Source of the DNA: SZAS-79 sp038329645
GTDB lineage: Bacteria; Pseudomonadota; Gammaproteobacteria; Burkholderiales; SG8-39
DNA length: 5,337 nucleotides
Direction of reading: 5' to 3'
Assembly (NCBI GenBank): GCA_038329645.1
Contig: JBBQNG010000292.1
Location: 1 to 5,337, forward strand
Each line of letters opens with the position of its first letter. Within the stretch, counting starts at the first letter, position 1. The translations under genes and the position numbers were made by a program. Of this stretch, positions 1-4,926 are shown in pieces. The notes beneath the pieces are model-generated. The model ran no database searches and was not told the DNA's origin. It saw only the letters and a list, made by a program, of their open reading frames with translations.

Positions 1-2
1 TG

Positions 3-581
3 CTCGGCGTCGACCTGAAGGGGCTCGACGAGGCCGCGGCCCTGGCGCTGTTGCCGCGCATTGGCGTCATGTTCCAGCACGGCGGCCTGTTCGGCTCGCT
101 CAACTTGCGCGAGAACGTCGGCCTGCCGCTGCGCGAGCACACAAAGCTCGACGACAAGGCAATCGACGAGATCGCGGCAATGAAAATCGACCTGACCGGC
201 CTCGCGCCGGAAACCGGGATCCTGTACCCGGCCGAGCTGAGCGGCGGCATGCTGAAACGCGCTTCGCTTGCGCGCGCGCTGGCGCTGGATCCTGAGCTGC
301 TGTTCCTCGACGAGCCGACGGCAGGGCTTGACCCGGTGAGCGCCCAGGGCGTGGATGAGCTGGTCACGCACCTGCGCGAGCTGTTCGGCCTCACGGTAGT
401 GATGATCACCCATGACCTCGACCTGCTCTGGCAGGTCGCGGACCGCGTCGCCGTGCTGGGCGACGGCAAGGTGCAAGGCATCGGCTCGATGGAGGAACTC
501 TCCAAAATGGACGCGCCCGCGGTGCGCCAGTTCTTCGAAGGCCCGCGCGGAGAGGCCGCTAAACAGCGGGCCGCCGCCTAG
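3..581 (+). CDS. MlaF-like ABC transporter ATP-binding protein (5' partial)
   Basis: This is the C-terminal 192 residues of an ABC ATPase. The frame is open to the left edge, so the true start and the Walker A motif lie outside the window; roughly 70-90 residues are missing if it has the usual MlaF length. Visible motifs in order are the Q-loop (MFQHGGLFGSL, Gln codon at 75-77), the ABC signature LSGGM (237-251), Walker B LLFLDEP followed by the D-loop TAGLDP (from 297), and the switch His in ITHD (codon 411-413). The 'FQHGGLF' Q-loop and 'LSGGM' signature are typical of the Mla/Ttg2 phospholipid-transport ATPases rather than generic importers. It would power lipid movement by an MlaE-type permease on the cytoplasmic face of the inner membrane; that permease gene is expected just upstream but is not visible. 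An MCE-domain gene starts 7 bp after the stop, so the two are probably co-transcribed. The ATPase assignment is certain; the Mla subtype is strongly supported by the neighbours. Confidence 0.93.
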   Translation, partial: LGVDLKGLDEAAALALLPRIGVMFQHGGLFGSLNLRENVGLPLREHTKLDDKAIDEIAAMKIDLTGLAPETGILYPAELSGGMLKRASLARALALDPELLFLDEPTAGLDPVSAQGVDELVTHLRELFGLTVVMITHDLDLLWQVADRVAVLGDGKVQGIGSMEELSKMDAPAVRQFFEGPRGEAAKQRAAA

Positions 582-588
582 CGCCAGC

Positions 589-1551
589 ATGGAAACCAAG
601 GTCAACTACACCATCGTCGGCGCATTCGTGCTCGGCCTGAGCGCGCTTCTGATCATGGGAATCCTGTGGCTCGCGAGCGGCGGCGGGTTTCAGAAAAAAT
701 ACGACATCTACATGTCGCATGTTGGCGAGTCGGTGGCCGGCCTGAGCGTGAGCGCGCCGGTGAAGTACCGTGGCGTCGACGTGGGCAAGGTGCAGGATAT
801 CCGCCTCGACCCGGCCAACCCCGAGCAGGTGCGCCTGCTGTTCGCCATCGAGCGCGGCGCGCCGATCAAGGAGGACACCGAGGCCGTGCTGAAGACCCAG
901 GGGCTGACCGGCATCGCCTACGTCGAGCTCTCCGGGGGCAGCCGAGAATCGCCGCCCCTCAAAGCCAAAGTCGCGGGCGGCTACCCCGAAATCCGCACCA
1001 AGCCTTCCCTCAGCGCGCGCCTCGAGAACCTGCTCACCACCGTGCTGGCCAAGCTCGACTCGACCGGCGACAGCGTCAACAAGATCCTCAGCGACGAGAA
1101 CGTAGCCGCATTCAAGACCACGCTTGCCAACCTGTCGGTCCTTACCAAGACACTCGCCGCGCGCAAGGACACGATAGACGCGGGCATCGCCAGCGCCGCG
1201 CGCACGTTCGACAACAGCGCCCGCGTCACCGAGAAGCTCGCCGCCGAGCTGGGCCCGACGCTCGAGCGCGTGGGAAAAAGCGCCGACGCCGTGCGCAAGA
1301 TGGGCGACGAAGCCGCACAGGCGAGCGCAAGCGCGGGGCGCGCGGTCGATTCGATCGGTTCGGACGTCAAGCGCTTCACGGCCGACGCCCTGCCCGAGCT
1401 GCAGCGGCTGCTGGGTGAAATGAACACCCTCACCGTGCAGCTGCGGCGGTTCATCCATGAAACCGAGCGCAACCCGCGCGGCTTCCTGTTCGGCAAAAAG
1501 CCGGTGCCCGAGGGTCCCGGCGAACAGGCTCCGGAAGGACAAGACAAATGA
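589..1551 (+). CDS. MlaD-family MCE-domain protein of an ABC lipid transporter
   Basis: A 320-residue membrane-anchored periplasmic protein. A short N-terminus is followed by one transmembrane helix (about residues 8-28), then a single MCE/MlaD domain (about 38-116) containing the family-like stretch VSAPVKYRGVDVGKV and ending near TGIAYVELSGG. A long, mostly helical, coiled-coil-prone region (about 140-292) follows, then a Pro/Gly-rich tail after NPRGFLFGKKP. MCE proteins form rings that carry phospholipids through the periplasm, and the long helical region recalls MCE proteins that build a tunnel beyond the ring. The ATG at 589 is chosen because the protein then opens directly into the anchor helix; the frame is open further upstream (to 412) but that part lies inside the ATPase gene. 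There is no clear Shine-Dalgarno sequence, so translation is probably coupled to the ATPase gene 7 bp upstream. The stop overlaps the next gene's ATG. Family assignment is firm; the transported lipid is not determined by sequence. Confidence 0.93.
   Translation: METKVNYTIVGAFVLGLSALLIMGILWLASGGGFQKKYDIYMSHVGESVAGLSVSAPVKYRGVDVGKVQDIRLDPANPEQVRLLFAIERGAPIKEDTEAVLKTQGLTGIAYVELSGGSRESPPLKAKVAGGYPEIRTKPSLSARLENLLTTVLAKLDSTGDSVNKILSDENVAAFKTTLANLSVLTKTLAARKDTIDAGIASAARTFDNSARVTEKLAAELGPTLERVGKSADAVRKMGDEAAQASASAGRAVDSIGSDVKRFTADALPELQRLLGEMNTLTVQLRRFIHETERNPRGFLFGKKPVPEGPGEQAPEGQDK
1533..1551 (+). promoter_or_regulatory. Ribosome binding site and ATGA stop/start overlap
   Basis: GGAAGGA (1533-1539) lies 8 nt before the ATG of the auxiliary lipoprotein gene, inside the 3' end of the MCE gene. 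The stop of the MCE gene (TGA, 1549-1551) overlaps that ATG. This arrangement decides the lipoprotein start and indicates translational coupling. Confidence 0.75.
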
Positions 1552-2237
1552 TCACCGCAGCACACAAATTTCCTCGCAATCGCATGTGCCCGGGCCGCGC
1601 TTGCGCCGCCGTTCTTTGCTTCGCCCTTGCCGCCGGCTGCTCGGCGCTCAAGCCGGGGGCGACGCCGCCGTCCCCGACCTACTATTCGCTGGACGCGAGC
1701 GCCGCTCCCGCGCCCGCGCCGCGCGCCGCGGCGCCGCGCTCACCGCATACGCTGGTGGTCAACGAAACGCAGGCCGCCGCGGCTTACGACAGCCAGAAAA
1801 TCATCTACGTACGCCAGGCGCACAAGCTGGAGTACTTCGCGCACAACGAGTGGGCGGACCCGCCGGCCCGCATGATCTCGAGCCTCATCGTGGGCACGCT
1901 CGAGCGCAGCGGGGCATTCCGCGCGGTGGTGTCGTCACCGGGATCGGCTAGCGGCGAGCTGCGCCTCGATACCGAAGTACTCCTGCTGCAGCAGGAATTC
2001 ATGACGGCGCCGAGCCAGGTGCGGTTCGCATTGCGCGCGTACCTTTCCGAAGGCGGCACCCGCCGGGTAGTGGCGACTCGTGATTTCGAGGTGCTGGTGC
2101 CGGCGCCGAGCGACGACCCGTATGGCGGCGTGCAGGCGGCCAACTCGGCGGTGCAGAAAGCGCTGGAGCAGCTCGCCGCGTTCTGCGCCCAGGCCGCGCA
2201 GAGCTGGCAGCCCCCGCGCAAATCCGCCGCGCGCTAG
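1548..2237 (+). CDS. PqiC-like ABC-transport auxiliary lipoprotein
   Basis: A 229-residue predicted lipoprotein. A basic N-terminus leads into a hydrophobic stretch ending in a lipobox LAAGC with Cys31; the next residue is Ser, compatible with outer-membrane sorting under the E. coli rule. An Ala/Pro-rich linker (about 50-66) precedes the folded domain. Features typical of the ABC_trans_aux (PqiC/YmbA-like) family are the YYSLDA segment (45-50), the block EYFAHNEWADPPARMI (95-110), and a C-terminal helix with AVQKALEQLAAF. These lipoproteins partner with MCE proteins at the outer membrane in Pqi-type lipid transport. The ATG at 1548 overlaps the MCE stop (ATGA) and has a good Shine-Dalgarno sequence, GGAAGGA at 1533-1539. 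An internal ATG at 1584 would still leave a signal peptide but has weaker ribosome-binding support. It appears to be the last gene of the operon, because the next gene is convergent. Confidence in the family is high despite low conservation of this group. Confidence 0.87.
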   Translation: MITAAHKFPRNRMCPGRACAAVLCFALAAGCSALKPGATPPSPTYYSLDASAAPAPAPRAAAPRSPHTLVVNETQAAAAYDSQKIIYVRQAHKLEYFAHNEWADPPARMISSLIVGTLERSGAFRAVVSSPGSASGELRLDTEVLLLQQEFMTAPSQVRFALRAYLSEGGTRRVVATRDFEVLVPAPSDDPYGGVQAANSAVQKALEQLAAFCAQAAQSWQPPRKSAAR

Positions 2238-2257
2238 TTCGCGCAAGACCTGGCGCG

Positions 2258-3637
2258 TTAGAGCAGCCGGCCCCAGACGCGCGCGGTCAGCTCCCTGAAG
2301 CGGTCGACGAGCGGCCGGCGCGACCAGGATTCGAGGTCGATCGGCGTCGAGGCGGCGAGGTCGGCATTGTAGGCCGCCAGCATCTGCTGGCCGAACTCAC
2401 GGCCCAGGATCACGGCGTTGATCTCGTCGTTGTCCAGCGCGCTGCGCCAGTCGAGGTTGCTCGAGCCGACGCACGACCAGACCCCGTCGATGATCGCGGT
2501 CTTGGAGTGCAGCAGGGCGCCTTTCCTTTCATAGATCTTGACGCCGCCTTCCAGCAGCTCCGTGTAGTGCGAGCGCCCGGCGTGGAACACGGTGGCCGAA
2601 TCGGAATGGCTGGGCAGGATCAGCCTCACGTCCACGCCGCGGGCCGCCGCGTCGAGGAGCGCCTTGCGCAGCTGGGGATCGGGAACGAAGTAGGCGTTGG
2701 TGATGTACGCCGTCTTTTCAGCGTTTGTGATCGCCGAAACGAAGGTCAGGTAGATGAGGCTGTAGGGATCGTCCGGGGTGCTGCCGATCGCGCGCACGAT
2801 TTCCCGGCCGGGCGAGGCCACCTCGGGAAAGTAGTTGCGCTGCGCGAGCGGCGGCCCCTTCTGCTTGTCCCAGGTCTGTAAGAACAGCTTCTGGAACGAC
2901 GCCACCACGGGTCCGTCGATCTGCACGTCGGTGTCGCGCCAGCCGTTCTTGGGATCCACCGGCTCGTCGCCCCGGCGCCCCGCAGACCCGGTCGAATACA
3001 CACTGCTGATATTGATGCCGCCGAGGAAGGCGGTGCGCCCGTCGACAATGAGCAGCTTGCGGTGGTCGCGGTTGTTTGGCAGCCATGCCTTCTTTGTCGC
3101 AAGGGGGTTGAGGGGGTTGAATTCGAGCAACTGCACCCCGCCCGCCTTGAGGCGCTCGAAATACTCCTTCTTGGTGCCGAACGCGCCGACACTGTCGTAG
3201 ATCATGTTCACCTGCACGCCCTGCGCCTGGCGCTCGAGCAGCATGTCGGCGAACTTCTGCCCCACTTCCCCATCCTCGACGATGTAGGACTCCACATTGA
3301 TATGGTCTTTCGCGCCGGAGATCGCCGCGAACATGGCGGCGTAAGTTGCGGGGCCATCCTGCAGGAGCACCACCTTGTTGCCGACCACCAGTGGGCTGCC
3401 GCTGATCTCCTGCTCGAGCGCGACCTGCTTGTCGAGGATGTCGAGGTCGCCGGACTTGCGCTTGAGCTCGGCGATGATCGCCACGCTCCGTTGCGGCGAC
3501 AGTGCGCCGCGCGCACTTTCGAATTTCGCCGCCTGCGCTTCATAGCGCGCGTTGAGGAACTGGGTATCAGGCAGCGAAGCGCAACCGGCGATGACTGCCA
3601 GGCAGCACGCGGCGGCAATCCTGATGGCGCTAAACAT
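2258..3637 (-). CDS. Phospholipase D / cardiolipin synthase-like lipoprotein
   Basis: A 459-residue enzyme of the PLD superfamily. Two HKD motifs are intact: HRKLLIVD (His192, Lys194, Asp199), followed by GGIN, and HSKTAIID (His377, Lys379, Asp384), followed by GSSNLD. The two half-domains and 'HINVESYIVEDGEVG' (about 112-126) match bacterial cardiolipin synthases, which transfer a phosphatidyl group to make cardiolipin from phosphatidylglycerol or related lipids. Instead of the N-terminal membrane helices of ClsA, it begins with a lipoprotein signal: lipobox IAGC, Cys19, next residue Ala. About 60-70 residues with helical, charged character separate the lipobox from the first catalytic half. 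This predicts a periplasmic, lipid-anchored enzyme. The ATG at 3637 is well supported by AGGGAGAA on the minus strand (3643-3650), 5 nt upstream. It converges on the lipid-transport operon with a 20 bp gap and is divergent from the collagen-like gene. ClsB/ClsC-type synthase or another phosphatidyltransferase are both possible; the exact substrate is uncertain. Confidence 0.9.
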   Translation of the reverse strand: MFSAIRIAAACCLAVIAGCASLPDTQFLNARYEAQAAKFESARGALSPQRSVAIIAELKRKSGDLDILDKQVALEQEISGSPLVVGNKVVLLQDGPATYAAMFAAISGAKDHINVESYIVEDGEVGQKFADMLLERQAQGVQVNMIYDSVGAFGTKKEYFERLKAGGVQLLEFNPLNPLATKKAWLPNNRDHRKLLIVDGRTAFLGGINISSVYSTGSAGRRGDEPVDPKNGWRDTDVQIDGPVVASFQKLFLQTWDKQKGPPLAQRNYFPEVASPGREIVRAIGSTPDDPYSLIYLTFVSAITNAEKTAYITNAYFVPDPQLRKALLDAAARGVDVRLILPSHSDSATVFHAGRSHYTELLEGGVKIYERKGALLHSKTAIIDGVWSCVGSSNLDWRSALDNDEINAVILGREFGQQMLAAYNADLAASTPIDLESWSRRPLVDRFRELTARVWGRLL

Positions 3638-3845
3638 GATTCTTCTCCCTTGGTACGATAACAGCAGCGCCTATTGTCCTCGGAATCCGGTTCTTTTTCT
3701 GTACGCTGGCGGACAATCCACGCCTCGCCAGCCCATAAGCGCGACACCGAACGGACCCGGACCCGCGCCGCGAGTATCTTCAGGCCGCATTCCCGCAAAC
3801 GTCTCCTCGCGCGCGGCACCCGCAAAATCCGAAAAGGGAATTCCC
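3638..3845. promoter_or_regulatory. Divergent intergenic region with a putative shared control site
   Basis: This 208 bp non-coding stretch separates the minus-strand PLD gene from the plus-strand collagen-like gene, so it should hold promoters for both. The most notable element is an inverted repeat: ATTGTCC at 3673-3679 and GGACAAT at 3711-3717, with 31 bp between the arms. Read outwards, each arm gives GACAAT, a 4-of-6 match to a -10 box. The left arm sits about 35 nt before the PLD start and the right arm about 130 nt before the collagen-like start. I see no good -35 partner for either. A small odd palindrome, CGGA-A-TCCG, lies at 3681-3689. The remainder is GC-rich with no convincing ORF of its own. 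Promoter function is inferred from gene orientation, not proven by motif. Confidence 0.35.
3834..3839 (+). promoter_or_regulatory. Ribosome binding site of the collagen-like gene
   Basis: AAGGGA is placed 6 nt before the ATG at 3846. It fixes the start of the small collagen-like lipoprotein, whose frame is otherwise open far upstream (to 3552) through the PLD gene and the intergenic region. Confidence 0.7.
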
Positions 3846-4145
3846 ATGAAGTATTCAATAGTCATTACCGCCGCGCTGCTCGCGATGGCGTTGAGCGCAT
3901 GCGACCGCCCGACCGTGGTCACCCCTGCAGTCGTCACCAACGTGCCAGTCCCCGGCCCGACGGGCGCCACGGGCGCCACGGGCTCGACAGGATCGACGGG
4001 ATCGACCGGCTACACCGGTTCGACCGGCAGCACTGGTGCGACCGGCAGCACTGGTGCGACCGGCACCACGGGCGCGACCGGCGACACCGGCAAGCGCGGC
4101 GCCACTGGCGACACCATAGTGGTCGTTCCCGTCCCGGCCAAGTAA
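3846..4145 (+). CDS. Small collagen-like (Gly-X-Thr repeat) lipoprotein
   Basis: A 99-residue exported protein. It starts with a signal peptide (MKYSIVITAALLAMALSAC) whose lipobox LSAC puts the lipid on Cys19. A Val/Pro/Thr-rich linker (about 20-36) follows, then 18 uninterrupted Gly-X-Y triplets (37-90), and a short hydrophobic tail, IVVVPVPAK. Thr occupies the Y position in 17 of 18 triplets, the exception being GKR. X is mostly Ala or Ser, and only one Pro is present (GPT). Bacterial collagen-like proteins can form triple helices; Thr-rich Y positions are known from Bacillus BclA-type proteins, where they can be glycosylated. The residue after Cys19 is Asp, which in E. coli would retain a lipoprotein in the inner membrane. 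The gene has its own ribosome binding site and terminator, so it is probably monocistronic. Its function is unknown. The coding call is firm; triple-helix formation and sorting are inferences. Confidence 0.85.
   Translation: MKYSIVITAALLAMALSACDRPTVVTPAVVTNVPVPGPTGATGATGSTGSTGSTGYTGSTGSTGATGSTGATGTTGATGDTGKRGATGDTIVVVPVPAK
3954..4115 (+). repeat. Collagen-like triplet repeat coding tract
   Basis: This tract encodes 18 consecutive Gly-X-Y triplets. At the DNA level it is a degenerate 9-bp periodic array with locally perfect tandem copies: ACGGGCGCC twice at 3960-3977, and the 18-bp unit ACCGGCAGCACTGGTGCG twice at 4023-4058. The period-18 identity runs without mismatch over 4021-4065. Elsewhere synonymous codon changes (ACG/ACC/ACA and GGC/GGT/GGA/GGG) break up identity, so most of the array is old and only part looks recently duplicated. 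Confidence 0.85.
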
Positions 4146-4159
4146 ACCGGGGGCTGCAG

Positions 4160-4192
4160 GCCGGCACCCGCACCAGCGGCTGCCGGCTTTTT
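4160..4192 (+). terminator. Probable intrinsic terminator of the collagen-like gene
   Basis: Outer stem GCCGGCA (4160-4166) pairs with TGCCGGC (4181-4187). After one C-C mismatch, an inner stem CCGC (4168-4171) pairs with GCGG (4176-4179) around an ACCA loop. Five T residues follow at 4188-4192. It begins 14 bp after the TAA of the collagen-like gene, which suggests that transcript ends here and the next gene has its own promoter. Confidence 0.8.
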
Positions 4193-4281
4193 CACGCCCG
4201 GATTTTGTGTGCACTAGCGAACAAACAGGAACTGCCCGCGGGGGTAGGCTGGCTGTGACCGCATTTACTTCGGAGCAGATC
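4193..4281 (+). promoter_or_regulatory. Putative promoter region of the Cx10C protein gene
   Basis: This is an 89 bp spacer between the preceding terminator and the next ATG, so a promoter is expected here. No good sigma-70 pair is visible. GGAACT at 4228-4233 resembles the -35 element of RpoE/ECF-type sigma factors, and a weak downstream element may lie around 4250-4258. GGAG at 4272-4275 is a ribosome binding site 6 nt before the ATG at 4282. The promoter type is speculative. Confidence 0.3.
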
Positions 4282-4866
4282 ATGACACTCGCACCCCAAC
4301 TCAGGATCTCCGCGCGTGCCGCCGTGCTGGCGTGCGCGTTCGCAGGCAGCGCCTTCGCGGCGATGGACAAGACCGCGGTCAAGTCCGAGAAGGACCAGAT
4401 CAAGCAGCAGTACAAGGCCGCCAAGGACAACTGCAAGGCCATGAGGGCGAACGCCAAAGACGTTTGCATGGCGGAAGCCAAAGGCACCGAGAAAGTTGCC
4501 AGGGCCGACCTCGAAGCGCGCGAAAAAGGCACGCCGAAGGCGCAGTACAACCTGCGCGTCGCCAAGGCCGACGCCGACTACAAGGTCGCCAAGGAAAAGT
4601 GCGACGACCTCAAGGGCAACGCGAAGGACGTGTGCAAAAAGGATGCGAAAGCCGCCCAGGTCAGCGCCAAGGCGAACGCCAAGGCGGACATGAAGACCGG
4701 CAAGGCCATTACCACCGCGAGCGAGAAAGTCGCCGAGGCGCGCAAGGACGCCGCCGAGGACAAGCGCGATGCAAACTATGCCGCCGCCAAGGAGCGCTGC
4801 GATCCGCTGTCCGGCGACGCGAAGGCGCGATGCATCACCGACGCAAAAGCCCGCACCGGCAAGTAA
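4282..4866 (+). CDS. Secreted Lys/Ala-rich protein with three Cx10C repeats, unknown function
   Basis: A 194-residue exported protein. The signal peptide ends AGSAFA, with cleavage expected after Ala26. The mature part is very rich in Ala, Lys, Asp and Glu and should be almost wholly helical. It contains three copies of a 24-residue unit (residues 44-67, 100-123, 166-189) with the pattern Y-x6-C-x2-[LM]-x-[GA]-[ND]-A-K-x2-C-x2-[ED]-A-K. The cysteines are 51/62, 107/118 and 173/184. A low-complexity helical linker lies between units. Similar betaproteobacterial proteins are often labelled hypothetical or 'TolA-like' because of Lys/Ala-rich composition, which is not evidence of TolA function. 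The ATG at 4282 is chosen over the upstream GTG at 4207 because it has GGAG 6 nt before it and gives a clean signal peptide. It is probably monocistronic: a terminator precedes it and another follows. I cannot assign a function; an envelope-stress or metal/redox role is only speculation. Confidence 0.85.
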   Translation: MTLAPQLRISARAAVLACAFAGSAFAAMDKTAVKSEKDQIKQQYKAAKDNCKAMRANAKDVCMAEAKGTEKVARADLEAREKGTPKAQYNLRVAKADADYKVAKEKCDDLKGNAKDVCKKDAKAAQVSAKANAKADMKTGKAITTASEKVAEARKDAAEDKRDANYAAAKERCDPLSGDAKARCITDAKARTGK

Positions 4867-4898
4867 ACGAATTCGGCAGGACTCCTCGTAGGGATTGG

Positions 4899-4922
4899 CG
4901 GGCCGCAAGGCCCGTTTTTTTT
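4899..4922 (+). terminator. Strong intrinsic terminator
   Basis: A perfect 6-bp GC stem, CGGGCC (4899-4904) with GGCCCG (4909-4914), is closed by a GCAA tetraloop of the stable GNRA class and followed by eight T residues (4915-4922). It sits 32 bp after the stop of the Cx10C gene. It works for the plus strand only: read from the AsmA-like gene on the minus strand, no T run follows the hairpin. Confidence 0.93.
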
Positions 4923-4926
4923 GGCC

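Noticed and set aside
412..588. Upstream extension of the MCE protein
   Set aside because: It lies entirely inside the ATPase gene, and the translation is Ser/Arg-rich shadow sequence. The ATG at 589 directly precedes the expected membrane anchor.
666..1418. 250-codon plus-strand frame in another register within the MCE gene
   Set aside because: Arg-rich low-complexity translation typical of an out-of-frame read of a GC-rich gene.
559..1542. 327-codon open frame on the minus strand across the MCE gene
   Set aside because: It is an antisense shadow produced by GC-rich codon bias. The plus-strand frame encodes a recognisable MCE protein, and the antisense translation shows no family features.
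2229..2244. GCGCG/CGCGC hairpin at the end of the auxiliary lipoprotein gene
   Set aside because: The stem is only 5 bp of alternating GC, the left arm is inside the coding sequence, and no T run follows on either strand. It is not a supportable terminator.
3062..3661. 199-codon plus-strand frame antisense to the PLD gene
   Set aside because: The minus-strand frame carries the intact first HKD motif and a lipobox. The opposite frame has no recognisable features.
3960..4065. Short tandem repeats considered as a CRISPR array or other non-coding repeat
   Set aside because: The period is 9 or 18 bp without spacers, and the repeats are in frame as Gly-X-Thr codons.
4207..4281. Upstream GTG start for the Cx10C protein
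   Set aside because: It would bury the signal peptide behind 25 extra residues. The ATG at 4282 has a ribosome binding site and a clean signal sequence.
3855..4565. 236-codon minus-strand frame over the collagen-like and Cx10C genes
   Set aside because: Its Gly/Ala/Arg repeats are just the reverse complement of the Gly-X-Thr array. It also crosses two terminators and a promoter region.
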